From NCBI GenBank assembly GCA_035935465.1, contig DASYXA010000087.1, positions 1-32,498 on the forward strand: DNA of 32,498 bases, written 5' to 3'. The translations under genes were made by a program, and so were the position numbers. The stretch comes from UBA4735 sp035935465 (GTDB taxonomy: Bacteria > Chloroflexota > Limnocylindria > P2-11E). This document shows positions 23,094 through 30,940 of this stretch, one piece after another. The stretch's first letter is position 1; every line of letters starts with the position of its first letter. Below the pieces are notes generated by a model. It worked only from the letters and a program-made list of their open reading frames with translations. It had not been told where the DNA came from and did not search any database.

Positions 23094-24227
23094 ATGCGGG
23101 TCGTGTTCGATGCGCGCCATCTCCAGACGGTGAGCCGCACGCGCGGCATCGGTCGCTACTCGCGCAATCTCCTCGCGGCGTTCGCGCGTCGCGCGCCGGA
23201 CGATGTCGCCTGGACGCTGCTCACGCTGCGCAGCTTCCCGCCCGCGGATCCATCGCCGCTGCCGCCGCATCGCGTGCGCGCGACGGTGCGCCTGCGGCGG
23301 CCCGAGCTCACGATGCTGGCGCTCGATCCGGTGCTCCTGTCGCTCGAGCTCGCCGGGCAGGGCGACCTCTACCACTCGGTGCAGCTCGGCCTGCCCGCGA
23401 TCCGCCGCGTGCCGGCGGTCCTCACGATCCACGATCTCGCGCCGCTCCGGTGGCCGTCGCACTACCTGCGCCTGCCGTACGCCCGCGTCGGGCACGCCTG
23501 GCAATACGCGCTCGCGAGTCGGGCCGACGCGATCATCGCGGTGTCCGAGGCGACGAAGGCCGACGTCGTGGCGCGCCTCCGCATCCCGGCCGAGCGGATC
23601 CGCGTCATCCCCGAGGCGGTCGACGTCTCGTTCCATCCGCCGTCGCACGAGACCGGCGCCGCCGCCGCCCGCGAGCGGTTCGGGGTGCCCGGTCGCTACG
23701 TCCTCTACGTGGGGCAGTTCGACCCGCGCAAGAACATGGACGGTCTCTTCTCGGCCTTCGCGCGGGCCGCGGAGCGCGATCGCGACCTGCGGCTGGTGAT
23801 CGTGGGCACGCTCGGGGCGCTCGCCGTGTACCTGCGCGACGCGCTCGCCCGCTCGCGGGTCGATCCGTCGCGGGTCGTCCTCACCGGAGCGCTGGACGAC
23901 GCGACGCTCGCCGCGCTCTACGCGGGCGCGGAGTGCCTGCTCCACGCGGCGTGGCTCGAGGGATTCGGGCTCACGGCCCTCGAGTCGCTCGCCGCCGGAA
24001 CGCCGGTCGTGGGGTACCGCGCCGGCGCGGTCGCGGAGGTCGTCGGCGACGCCGGGCTGCTCGTGGACGAGCAGGATCCCGACGCGCTCGGCGAGGCGCT
24101 CGTGACGATCCTCGCGGACGACGCGCTTCGCGCCGGGCTGCGCGCGCGGGCCACGCCGCGGGCCGCTCGCTTCAGCTGGGACCGCGCAGCGGACGACACG
24201 CTCGCGGTCTACCGATCTCTTAGCTAG
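23094..24227 (+). CDS. GT4-family glycosyltransferase (mannosyltransferase-like)
   Basis: This 377-residue GT-B enzyme has R-V-V-F-D-A-R-H-L at the N-terminus and G-I-G-R-Y-S-R-N-L, the acceptor-site motif common in GT4 mannosyl- and rhamnosyltransferases. L-T-I-H-D-L-A-P-L-R-W-P follows with the catalytic-side His, then V-L-Y-V-G-Q-F-D-P-R-K-N and E-G-F-G-L-T-A-L-E-S-L-A-A-G-T-P-V with the E-x7-E pair. The C-terminus has D-A-G-L-L-V. The GT2 neighbour would supply a polyprenyl-linked sugar or act on the same pathway. GGAGG lies 3 bases before the ATG, which is unusually close; TACTGT 10 bases before it could be a -10 for an almost leaderless message. Confidence 0.88.
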   Translation: MRVVFDARHLQTVSRTRGIGRYSRNLLAAFARRAPDDVAWTLLTLRSFPPADPSPLPPHRVRATVRLRRPELTMLALDPVLLSLELAGQGDLYHSVQLGLPAIRRVPAVLTIHDLAPLRWPSHYLRLPYARVGHAWQYALASRADAIIAVSEATKADVVARLRIPAERIRVIPEAVDVSFHPPSHETGAAAARERFGVPGRYVLYVGQFDPRKNMDGLFSAFARAAERDRDLRLVIVGTLGALAVYLRDALARSRVDPSRVVLTGALDDATLAALYAGAECLLHAAWLEGFGLTALESLAAGTPVVGYRAGAVAEVVGDAGLLVDEQDPDALGEALVTILADDALRAGLRARATPRAARFSWDRAADDTLAVYRSLS

Positions 24228-24255
24228 CTCTCATCCTGGCGGCGCTACCATTTGC

Positions 24256-24278
24256 GCGAGCCCGCATCGCGGGCTCGC
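24256..24278. terminator. 10-bp hairpin between GT4 gene and PPIase gene
   Basis: GCGAGCCCGC, loop ATC, GCGGGCTCGC, a perfect stem 29 bases after the GT4 stop and 34 bases before the PPIase GTG. No U-run follows, so it is a terminator of the GT4 transcript or a leader structure for the PPIase. Confidence 0.5.
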
Positions 24279-24311
24279 AGCACGTCTAGGCGAATCTGGG
24301 GGAGATCTCTC

Positions 24312-25664
24312 GTGGCACGTCGCATCCCACTGCCCCGGCTGACCCAGCGCCAGCGCGAAGCCCGCTGGCAGCGCGAGCGCCGCCAGCAGACGATCATCGT
24401 CGTCGTGTTCACGGTGCTGCTCTGCAGCGCCGTCGGCCTGACGATCTGGGCGGCCACGAATCGCTACTACGAGGCCAACCTGAAGCCCGCCGCGATGATC
24501 GACGGTCACGGGCTCCCGTACCGGCTCTACTACCACGAGCGCGACTACGAGCTCGTGAAGTTCTACGCCGACAACAACGTCCCGCCCGGCTACGAGAACG
24601 ACCCGCAGCTCACGACCCGGAAGGCCGACTACGACGGCATCGCGGTGAACTCCCTGGTCGAGCAGGCGCTCCTCGAGGCGATGGCCCGCCAGGAGGGCTA
24701 CACGATCTCGGACGCGGACCTGCGGAAGACGTACGAGCAGTCGTTCAGCCAGTACAACTCGCGGCACATCCTCGTGAAGATCGACTCCACCGCGACCGAC
24801 AAGGCGGCCGCCGACGCCGCGGCACTCGCGAAGGCGCAGGACATCGCGAAGCAGCTGCGGGCGAACCCGAACGACCAGAACCTTTGGAACACGCTCGCGA
24901 AGACCTCCGACGACCCTGGGTCGAAGGACGCCGGCGGCGTGGTCGGCTGGGTCGGCGCGGGACAGCTGGTCGCGGCGTACGACACGGCCGCGCAGAAGCT
25001 CGCGATCGGCGAGATCTCCGACCCGGTGAAATCGGACTTCGGCTACCACGTCATCCAGGTGACGGAGCGGCGTGACGCCGTCGCGAACCCGGTGGTCCAG
25101 CGGTGGCTCGCCAGCGGCTTCGGGATGGACGAGATCCTTCTGCACACGAGGTACGACATGCTCCGCGAGCACTTCACCGCGGAGGCGCAGGCCCAGTCGG
25201 TGACCTCGCCCACCGAGCAGATCCACCTGCTGCACATCCTGATCAGCCTGCCGTCGCCGACGAGCCAGGTGCCGACCGATTTCACCGCGGCGCTGAAGAA
25301 GATCGGCGACGCGAAGGCGGAGCTCGACAAGGGCACCGACTTCGCCGCGGTCGCGAAGAAGTACAGCGAGGACACGACGGAGGCCGCGAACGGCGGCGAC
25401 GCCGGCTGGTTCGCGCGCGGCCAGCTCGACAGCGTGACGAAGGAGAACGAGCTCTTCGCGCTCGCGCCCGGCACGGTGAGCCGCCAGTTCTCGACCGTCG
25501 GCCAGGCCGAGTTCTACAAGGTCGTCGAGAAGGACCCGGCGCGCACGCTCACCGATGCCCAAAAGACCAAGATCCACGACAACGCCTACGCGTACTGGTT
25601 CGACAAGGCTCGCCGCGCGCACGACGTGCAGAAGCTCGTGCCGGGCTATGAGTTCCAGCCCTAG
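24312..25664 (+). CDS. Membrane-anchored parvulin-type peptidyl-prolyl isomerase (two PpiC domains)
   Basis: This 450-residue protein has a charged N-terminal tail (~30 residues), one transmembrane segment (T-I-I-V-V-V-F-T-V-L-L-C-S-A-V-G-L), then an extracytoplasmic SurA-N-like helical part and two parvulin domains. The first runs from S-R-H-I-L-V-K (about residues 150-250) to Y-H-V-I-Q-V-T; the second from L-L-H-I-L-I-S (about 300-420) to A-E-F-Y-K-V-V. Each has the K-Y-S-E-D and G-W-x-x-x-G-Q type motifs of PrsA/SurA-like proteins that speed folding of exported proteins. The GTG at 24312 has a GGGGGAG ribosome site 7 bases upstream. The stop codon lies inside the next gene. Confidence 0.87.
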   Translation: MARRIPLPRLTQRQREARWQRERRQQTIIVVVFTVLLCSAVGLTIWAATNRYYEANLKPAAMIDGHGLPYRLYYHERDYELVKFYADNNVPPGYENDPQLTTRKADYDGIAVNSLVEQALLEAMARQEGYTISDADLRKTYEQSFSQYNSRHILVKIDSTATDKAAADAAALAKAQDIAKQLRANPNDQNLWNTLAKTSDDPGSKDAGGVVGWVGAGQLVAAYDTAAQKLAIGEISDPVKSDFGYHVIQVTERRDAVANPVVQRWLASGFGMDEILLHTRYDMLREHFTAEAQAQSVTSPTEQIHLLHILISLPSPTSQVPTDFTAALKKIGDAKAELDKGTDFAAVAKKYSEDTTEAANGGDAGWFARGQLDSVTKENELFALAPGTVSRQFSTVGQAEFYKVVEKDPARTLTDAQKTKIHDNAYAYWFDKARRAHDVQKLVPGYEFQP

Positions 25665-26607
25665 CGACGCGCTCCGGACGGTCCTGGGTCGCTGGCCGGG
25701 TGGCGTCGACATCGTCCCTGCGTCGGCGCTCGACCGGCACTCCTTCCAGACCGTCCGCGCCGTCGTGATCGTGCTCGACGCGCCGCTCGATCGCGCGCTC
25801 CTCCTGCGGCACTACCCAGCAGCGGCCATCGATGCGCCGGGCTCGCCCGATGGCTTCCTCGTGCTCCCGCCCCGCGCCCCGTACGGCGACCTCGCCGCGC
25901 CGGGTGCGGTGAGCCGGATCGCCGAGCGCCTGCGCGCGACCGACGGGTGCCCATGGGACCGGGAACAGACCCACGCGAGCCTGCGGCCGCATCTGCTCGA
26001 GGAGGCCTACGAGGCCCTCGAGGCGCTCGATCGCGGCGATCTCGACACGCTCCGCGACGAGCTCGGTGACCTGCTGTTCCAGATCGCGATCCACGCGCAG
26101 CTCGCGAGCGAGGCCGGCGCGTTCGACATGGCCGACGTCTCGCGATCGATCGGCGAGAAGTTCGTCCGCCGGCACCCGCATGTCTTCGCGGGCGCGAGCC
26201 TCGACGGCACGGACCTGCTCGTCCAGTGGGAGCAGATCAAGCGCGACGAGAAACGGCGCGAGTCGATCCTCGACGGCGTGCCGCGCTCGCTCCCCGCGCT
26301 CTTCGCCGCGGAGCGGTTGCAGGAGCGCGTGGCGCGCGTGAAGCTGCGGCCGCCGCGCATCGAGCTCCCGCTCGACGTCGACGACCCCGAGTTCCTGGGC
26401 GAGCTGCTGTTCGATCTGGTCGCGGAAGCTCGCGAGAAGGGCTTCGACGCGGAGACCGCGCTGCGCGAGGCGAACGGGCGCTTCGCGGCGCACGTCGGCC
26501 GCGTCGAGCGGCGGGCGCAGACGGAGGGCCGCGAGCTCGAGTCGTACACCGATACCGAGCTACGAGCGATGTGGGAGGCCACCAGTGGCGACGTTCAAGC
26601 GGCCTGA
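25648..26607 (+). CDS. mazG: MazG-family nucleoside triphosphate pyrophosphohydrolase
   Basis: MazG hydrolyses NTPs to NMP and pyrophosphate, removing damaged or excess nucleotides. The 319-residue protein has a complete MazG core from about residue 90: D-G-C-P-W-D-R-E-Q-T-H-A-S-L-R-P-H-L, then E-E-A-Y-E-A-L and D-E-L-G-D-L-L-F-Q (the EExxE and D/E metal-binding motifs), ending in R-R-H-P-H-V-F. The final ~100 residues form the second MazG-like half, degenerate in metal ligands. The first ~85 residues resemble the tail of the tetrapyrrole-methylase domain often fused to MazG and are too short for that domain. ATG at 25648 lies 17 bases inside the PPIase gene. The frame is open upstream without homology. 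Confidence 0.88.
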   Translation: MSSSPSDALRTVLGRWPGGVDIVPASALDRHSFQTVRAVVIVLDAPLDRALLLRHYPAAAIDAPGSPDGFLVLPPRAPYGDLAAPGAVSRIAERLRATDGCPWDREQTHASLRPHLLEEAYEALEALDRGDLDTLRDELGDLLFQIAIHAQLASEAGAFDMADVSRSIGEKFVRRHPHVFAGASLDGTDLLVQWEQIKRDEKRRESILDGVPRSLPALFAAERLQERVARVKLRPPRIELPLDVDDPEFLGELLFDLVAEAREKGFDAETALREANGRFAAHVGRVERRAQTEGRELESYTDTELRAMWEATSGDVQAA

Positions 26608-27292
26608 TGGCCGCACGGCCGATCAGCTGCGCCCGGTGACGATCGAGGTCGGCGTGTCGAAGTTCGCCGAGGGCTCGGCACGCATCGCGTTCGGCGACAC
26701 GGTCGTGCTCTGCCTCGCGACATTGACCGACAGCGTGCCGCGGTTCCTCGACGGCAAGGGCACCGGCTGGATCACGGCCGAGTACGCGATGCTGCCGCGG
26801 AGCACGCCCGAGCGCAGCCAGCGCGAGAGCATCGCCGGACGCCCCGGCGGTCGCACCTTCGAGATCCAGCGGCTCATCGGCCGCGCGCTCCGCACGACGA
26901 TCGACCTCAAGGCCCTGGGGCCGCGCAGCGTGACCGTGGACTGCGAGGTCATCCAGGCCGACGGCGGGACGCGCACCGCGGCCGTCACCGGTGGGTACGT
27001 GGCGCTCGCGCACGCGCTGCGCAAGCTGTCACCGAGCCCGCTGGTCGACCAGGTCGCCGCGGTGTCCGCGGGCTTCGTGGGGGGCGAGCTCATGCTCGAT
27101 CTCGCGTACGCCGAGGACTCGATCGCCGACGCCGACGTGAACGTCGTCGCGACCGCGAAGGGCGAGCTCGTCGAGGTGCAGGGCACCGCGGAGCGCAAGC
27201 CGTTCTCGCGGGCCGACTTCGACCGCGTGCTGACCCTCGCGATGCGCGGCATCGAGCAGCTCATGGACGCCCAGCGCCGCGCGCTGCGGTGA
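26585..27292 (+). CDS. rph: RNase PH
   Basis: RNase PH is a phosphate-dependent 3'-5' exoribonuclease that trims the 3' ends of tRNA precursors. The 235-residue protein has family landmarks: F-K-R-P-D-G-R at the N-terminus; T-V-V-L-C-L-A-T; A-E-Y-A-M-L-P-R-S-T-P-E-R; G-R-x-x-E-I-Q-R-L-I-G-R-A-L-R, whose arginines bind phosphate and RNA; V-D-C-E-V-I-Q-A-D-G-G-T-R-T-A-A; and D-A-D-V-N-V-V-A-T near the end. The GTG at 26585 has GGGAGG six bases upstream and overlaps the 3' end of mazG by 23 bases. Its TGA overlaps the GTG of rdgB. Confidence 0.95.
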   Translation: MATFKRPDGRTADQLRPVTIEVGVSKFAEGSARIAFGDTVVLCLATLTDSVPRFLDGKGTGWITAEYAMLPRSTPERSQRESIAGRPGGRTFEIQRLIGRALRTTIDLKALGPRSVTVDCEVIQADGGTRTAAVTGGYVALAHALRKLSPSPLVDQVAAVSAGFVGGELMLDLAYAEDSIADADVNVVATAKGELVEVQGTAERKPFSRADFDRVLTLAMRGIEQLMDAQRRALR

Positions 27293-27879
27293 CCGGCAGG
27301 CTCCTGCTCGGCACCCGCAACCGGGGCAAGGTCGCGGAGCTGCGCGACCTGCTGAGGGGGCTGGACCTGGAGCTGCAGAGCGTCGACGAGCTTGCGGAGC
27401 CGCCCGCCGAGCCGGCCGAGGACGCCCCGACCTACGAGGAGAACGCGAGCGCGAAGGCGCGCGCCTACGCCCGGGCCACCGGCATCCCGACGATCGCGGA
27501 CGACTCCGGCCTCGAGGTCGATGCGCTCGGCGGGGCACCCGGCGTCCGCAGCCGCCGGTTCTTCGGCGAGGCCGCGAGCCCCGGGGAACGCAATCGCATG
27601 CTGCTCGGGCTGCTCGACGGCGTGACCGATCGCACGGCTCGCTTCGTCGCGGTCATCGCGCTCGCGCAGCCGGATGGCCGGGTCGAGACGTTCCACGGCG
27701 AGCTACGCGGCGAGATCGCAGAGTCACCGCGCGGCCAGGACGGCTTCGGCTACGACCCGGTGTTCATCATCGCGCAGGACGGGCGCACGATGGCCGAGCT
27801 GACCGGTGCGGAGAAGAACGCGATCTCCCACCGGGGGCTCGCCGCGGCGAAGCTGCGCGCCGCGCTCGCGGGCGCGTAG
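27289..27879 (+). CDS. rdgB: RdgB/HAM1 XTP/dITP pyrophosphatase
   Basis: This 196-residue enzyme removes deaminated purine nucleotides (dITP, XTP) by cleaving pyrophosphate. The family motifs are present: L-G-T-R-N-R-G-K-V-A-E-L at the N-terminus, I-A-D-D-S-G-L-E-V-D-A-L with the catalytic/metal Asp, G-V-R-S-R-R-F, G-Q-D-G-F-G-Y-D-P-V-F and I-S-H-R-G-x-A-A-x-K. GTG at 27289 overlaps the rph TGA (GTGA); the rph-rdgB pairing is common in bacteria and, with mazG just upstream, makes a nucleotide-quality and RNA-processing operon. Its TAG directly abuts the stop of the convergent HIT gene. Confidence 0.95.
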   Translation: MTGRLLLGTRNRGKVAELRDLLRGLDLELQSVDELAEPPAEPAEDAPTYEENASAKARAYARATGIPTIADDSGLEVDALGGAPGVRSRRFFGEAASPGERNRMLLGLLDGVTDRTARFVAVIALAQPDGRVETFHGELRGEIAESPRGQDGFGYDPVFIIAQDGRTMAELTGAEKNAISHRGLAAAKLRAALAGA

Positions 27880-28389
27880 CTACTCGGCGATCTGCCCGTC
27901 CACGAGCTCGCGGAGCTTCGCCGCGTCCCGGCGGATAGCCGCATCGGGCAGCGGAGGCGACTCGATGCTCGCGCGCATGAACCGCGGCGGTCGCCCGGGC
28001 TCGCTGTCGTCGACGTACCGCGGCACGACGTGCGTGTGCAGGTGCGGGAGCTCGTTCCCGAGCGTCATGAGATTGAGCTTCGCCGGCGTGTAGTGGAGCT
28101 CCACGGCCCGGGCGACGCGGAGCACGTCCTCCCAATATGAGCCTGCCTCGGTGTCGCTGAGCTGCGTCACGTCGGCGACGTGGCGGCCGCGCCAGATCAC
28201 GAGGCAGTAGCCACGCTGGCCGACGTCGGCCTTCTGCAGGTAGCCGTCCGACGTGTCGCTGCGGTAGACCCGGATGCCGAACTCGTTCTCGTCCGGCCGG
28301 CCCTGCGCGCACATGAGGCACCCTTCGCCGCGGTAGCGCTGCTCCCAGTCCGCGGGCCAGGTCCTCGGCACGCGGGGAGTATCAGTCAT
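27880..28389 (-). CDS. HIT-family nucleotide hydrolase/transferase
   Basis: This 169-residue cytoplasmic protein has the histidine-triad motif H-L-H-T-H-V-V-P (His-x-His-x-His), whose central histidine is the nucleophile, and the preceding T-L-G-N-E-L-P. An N-terminal C-L-M-C pair (cysteines three residues apart, family CxxC) may bind zinc with a later histidine. This arrangement is typical of HIT proteins acting on adenosine nucleotides such as AMP-lysine or Ap4A. ATG at 28389 lies inside the end of the DUF488 gene (8-base overlap), and the frame extends 11 codons upstream without homology. Its stop abuts the rdgB stop. Confidence 0.87.
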   Translation of the reverse strand: MTDTPRVPRTWPADWEQRYRGEGCLMCAQGRPDENEFGIRVYRSDTSDGYLQKADVGQRGYCLVIWRGRHVADVTQLSDTEAGSYWEDVLRVARAVELHYTPAKLNLMTLGNELPHLHTHVVPRYVDDSEPGRPPRFMRASIESPPLPDAAIRRDAAKLRELVDGQIAE

Positions 28390-28894
28390 ACGAGAGCGTG
28401 CCCTGCTCGACCCGCGCCGCATCCGTGAGCCGGTGTGGCCCCGCCGGCACGCCGACGCTCAGCTGCACGACGGTCCAGCCGCCGGCGGTCATCCGGTCGG
28501 CGAGCAGGCGGCGATGGCACTTCCACCACAGCGTCTCGGCGCATAGGAATGCCGTCGGCGTGAGCCGGGCGAGCTCCTCGAGGCGCGCCAGGTCGGCGCG
28601 GAACTCGTCGGTCGACATGTGATCGGCGTAGCCGCGGAACGCGGCGACGCGGAGACCGGTGTGCGGAGAGTCCGGCCGCGCCGCCCGGCGGCCGCCGAGG
28701 CCCGCCAGGTGCCCGTACTCGATCCCTGCCGCCGCGAGCGAGTCGCGCAGCGCGCTCTGGCCGAACTGCGGGTTGCGGCGCGAGCCGGGGGCGCTGCGGA
28801 TATCGGCGACGAGTCGCACGCCCGCGTCGGTCAGCGCCCGGACGAAGTCCTCGGCCGTCGCCGTCCCGTGGCCGATGCTGTAGACCGTGGCCAT
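28382..28894 (-). CDS. DUF488 family protein
   Basis: This 170-residue cytoplasmic protein begins V-Y-S-I-G-H-G, the DUF488 signature strand. It continues L-V-A-D-I-R-S-A-P-G-S-R-R-N-P-Q-F (family DvR..P.SR...f), Y-G-H-L-A-G-L-G-G-R-R and the later F-L-C-A-E (family lLCaE) with W-K-C-H-R-R-L-L (family .CHR..ia). The biochemical function of DUF488 is not established. I choose ATG 28894, directly before the first strand, over the GTG or ATG further upstream at 28918, which would place 8 odd residues first. Its start is adjacent to the divergent GNAT start. Confidence 0.9.
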   Translation of the reverse strand: MATVYSIGHGTATAEDFVRALTDAGVRLVADIRSAPGSRRNPQFGQSALRDSLAAAGIEYGHLAGLGGRRAARPDSPHTGLRVAAFRGYADHMSTDEFRADLARLEELARLTPTAFLCAETLWWKCHRRLLADRMTAGGWTVVQLSVGVPAGPHRLTDAARVEQGTLSYD

Positions 28895-28895
28895 C

Positions 28896-29450
28896 GTGAA
28901 AAGTGTGGACCTGGACATCCGGCCGGTGTCGCCGGACCAGCACGACGCCGTGCTCCGGTACTTCGACCTGGTCGCGTACGCCGATCACCCGGCCTGGGCG
29001 AAGTGCTACTGCATGGAGCGTCTCGCGCCGGACTACCCCGACCGGACGAAGGACCAGAATCGCGCCTCGCGCAGCGAGATCATCCGCTCGGCGAGAGCGA
29101 ACGGCCTCGTCGCGTATCGCCTCGGCCGCGTGGTGGGCTGGTGTCACGCCGCGCCGAAGTCGGAGCTGCTCAACCTGCCGACCGGGCCGGAGCGCGACGT
29201 CGGCGCGATCGTCTGCTTCGTCGTGGCGCCGGATGCCCGGCGCCAGGGCATCGCGACGGCGCTGCTGGATGCGGCGGTCGGTCACCTCCGCGCTCGCGGC
29301 ATGCGCGCGGCCGAGGCCTATCCGACGACGTCCGATGCCGGCGCCACGCCCTACGCCCTGTACGTCGGCCCGACGGCGATGTACCTGCGTGCCGGGTTCG
29401 AGCCGGTGCGCGAGATCGCGGATTTCACGGTCGTGCGAAGATTGCTCTGA
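28896..29450 (+). CDS. GNAT-family N-acetyltransferase
   Basis: This protein of about 184 residues has the acetyl-CoA binding pattern V-A-P-D-A-R-R-Q-G-I-A-T-A-L (R/Q-x-x-G-x-A) after a beta-strand A-I-V-C-F-V-V, then an L-D-A-A-V helix and the C-terminal Y-L-R-A-G-F-E-P motif. The N-terminal half has W-A-K-C-Y-C and R-S-A-R-A-N-G-L-V-A-Y. In-frame GTG codons occur at 28887, 28896 and 28905. I chose 28896 because it abuts the divergent DUF488 start without overlap; the choice is uncertain. The final TGA overlaps the ATG of the MOSC gene by one base. Substrate unknown. Confidence 0.83.
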   Translation: MKSVDLDIRPVSPDQHDAVLRYFDLVAYADHPAWAKCYCMERLAPDYPDRTKDQNRASRSEIIRSARANGLVAYRLGRVVGWCHAAPKSELLNLPTGPERDVGAIVCFVVAPDARRQGIATALLDAAVGHLRARGMRAAEAYPTTSDAGATPYALYVGPTAMYLRAGFEPVREIADFTVVRRLL

Positions 29451-29935
29451 TGGCGCGCGTCGTTTCGCTCCAGCTCCACGAGGGTCACGGCAAGCCGATG
29501 CGCCCGGTGACCGATGCGGCCGTCCGTGCCGGCGGTGGGATCGAAGGCGACTCGCACGTCCACCGCGCGAAGCGCGCGGTGACGGTCGTCGACCGCTCCA
29601 CGCACGATGCCGTCGGCGTGCAGCCCGGCGACCTGCGCGAGCAGATCACCGTCGAGGGGTTGCCCTCGCTCGGATCGATCCCCGAAGGGACGCTGCTGCG
29701 GATCGGCGCGATCACGCTGCGGGTGAATGGGCCCTGCGACCCGTGCACGCACATCGGCGAGATGAACGGGATCGCGGACCCGGATGCGTTCCAGTCGATG
29801 CTGGAGGGCCGGCGCGGGCTGGTGTGCAACGTCGTGAGCGCGAGCGGACCGGTGCGGGTGGGGGACGACGTCAGTGTGCTGGAGACCGCGGACTCCCGAT
29901 GGATCTCGCGCGATTTTCTTACCCCAAGCCCTTGA
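29450..29935 (+). CDS. MOSC-domain protein
   Basis: This 161-residue protein is a single MOSC domain, the sulfur-carrier domain of molybdenum cofactor sulfurases and of YiiM-like reductases. Visible motifs are G-G-G-I-E-G-D-S-H near residue 28 (family GD.h), V-G-V-Q-P-G-D-L-R-E-Q-I-T-V-E-G-L and the C-terminal cysteine region N-G-P-C-D-P-C-T-H-I, which holds the presumed reactive Cys. There is no N-terminal aminotransferase domain, so this is a stand-alone form. ATG at 29450 overlaps the GNAT stop by one base (TGATG). No cofactor gene lies nearby. Confidence 0.87.
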   Translation: MARVVSLQLHEGHGKPMRPVTDAAVRAGGGIEGDSHVHRAKRAVTVVDRSTHDAVGVQPGDLREQITVEGLPSLGSIPEGTLLRIGAITLRVNGPCDPCTHIGEMNGIADPDAFQSMLEGRRGLVCNVVSASGPVRVGDDVSVLETADSRWISRDFLTPSP

Positions 29936-29960
29936 ATCTCAGTTAGAACATCTGTACTAT
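29932..29960 (+). promoter_or_regulatory. Promoter of the HNH-like gene pair
   Basis: TTGAAT at 29932-29937 (5 of 6 matches to -35) and TACTAT at 29955-29960 (4 of 6 matches to -10) with exactly 17 bases between. The predicted transcription start is near 29967, six bases before the GTG at 29973. The bases 29941-30000 count at 47% GC. The -35 sits on the stop codon of the MOSC gene. Confidence 0.65.
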
Positions 29961-29972
29961 CGCACTCCAAAG

Positions 29973-30458
29973 GTGTCGAAGTTCAAGCGATGCTCGCGTT
30001 GTGGGGCTGTCCGGTCCTGGCTGGACTTCAACCGGAGCAGTAGGAACGCAGATGCGCTTCAGGTGTACTGCAGAGATTGCTCCGCCGAAGTCAGTCATGC
30101 GCGATATGAGTTGAAGGTCGGGCGACAGGTTCCTCGGCATTCTCGGCCGACGTACGTGGTCGCGCGCGGCGCCTGGCTCCGCGGCCTGAAGGCTGGACGA
30201 CCCTGCACTGACTGTGGGCGCCTATTCGATCCGCAGGTGATGCAGTGGGATCACTTGCCCGGGTTCGAGAAGGTCGGCGACATCAGTGGATCGTGGACGG
30301 GTCGAACCGAGGAAGAGATCCTCAACGAGATCGCGAAATGCGAGCTCGTGTGTACCAATTGCCACACCGTCCGTACGTTCCGGCGCAACGGTTGGGGCCC
30401 GTGGGCGGTCCACGAGGCCGGCGCTCGTTACGGAACATGGGCATCGATCGCGGCATAG
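29973..30458 (+). CDS. Zinc-ribbon HNH-nuclease-like protein (tandem copy 1)
   Basis: This 161-residue basic protein has two zinc-site pairs. The N-terminal ribbon is C-S-R-C ... C-R-D-C (CxxC about 25 residues apart), and a second C-T-D-C occurs near residue 85. The HNH-like core follows: Q-W-D-H-L-P-G for the first His, then E-I-A-K-C-E-L-V-C-T-N-C-H-T-V-R-T, which is the N-C-H element and CxxC of HNH endonucleases of phages and mobile regions. GTG at 29973 follows a good promoter and has AAAGG right before it; the frame is open to 29874 inside the MOSC gene but lacks homology. The protein is highly similar to the next gene. DNA cleavage is inferred, not shown. Confidence 0.75.
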   Translation: MSKFKRCSRCGAVRSWLDFNRSSRNADALQVYCRDCSAEVSHARYELKVGRQVPRHSRPTYVVARGAWLRGLKAGRPCTDCGRLFDPQVMQWDHLPGFEKVGDISGSWTGRTEEEILNEIAKCELVCTNCHTVRTFRRNGWGPWAVHEAGARYGTWASIAA

Positions 30459-30934
30459 CACCGGACAACCTCGACGTATTCCGATCCTGCGCGAAGTGCG
30501 GAAAGCGCAAGGCCGGGAGCGACTTCCACCGCTCCCGCACCGGTCGGTTCTCCTACTGCGGCGACTGCCGACGCGCATACGACCGGCGCTATTACGCCGA
30601 GCGTGGGAAGGAAGCGCGCTTAGCGCGCGTGAAGGTATGGCGCGGCGAGGCTCGCGCATGGATGGCCGCGCTGAAAGAGGGTCGAGCGTGCGCGGACTGT
30701 GGCGGAGTCTTCGCCCCATTCGTCATGCATTGGGATCACCTACCTGGGCACCTCAAGGTCGCCGAGGTCAGCGCGATGGTGGGGAACCGTCGGCGTGACG
30801 TCGTGATCGAAGAACTCGCGAAGTGCGAGCTCGTCTGCGCGAACTGCCACGTGATTCGTACGGTCAGGCGCGCACGCCGAACGATCGCAGAAGAGCCTGC
30901 GGGTTATCAGTACAGCGTCGTCTCGACCGCGTAG
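30437..30934 (+). CDS. Zinc-ribbon HNH-nuclease-like protein (tandem copy 2)
   Basis: This 165-residue paralogue of the preceding gene shares the same architecture in the same order: C-A-K-C ... C-G-D-C ribbon, C-A-D-C, H-W-D-H-L-P-G, a spacer, and E-L-A-K-C-E-L-V-C-A-N-C-H-V-I-R-T. ATG at 30437 overlaps the first gene by 22 bases. The N-terminal ~15 residues (M-G-I-D-R-G-I-A) precede the first CxxC. The upstream gene shares no N-terminal extension, so the true start could be later. The gene ends six bases before the 3' end of the opposing tRNA. Two adjacent copies that have diverged in the spacer between H and NCH suggest different sequence recognition or a dimeric partner. Confidence 0.72.
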   Translation: MGIDRGIAPDNLDVFRSCAKCGKRKAGSDFHRSRTGRFSYCGDCRRAYDRRYYAERGKEARLARVKVWRGEARAWMAALKEGRACADCGGVFAPFVMHWDHLPGHLKVAEVSAMVGNRRRDVVIEELAKCELVCANCHVIRTVRRARRTIAEEPAGYQYSVVSTA

Positions 30935-30940
30935 TTCCTG

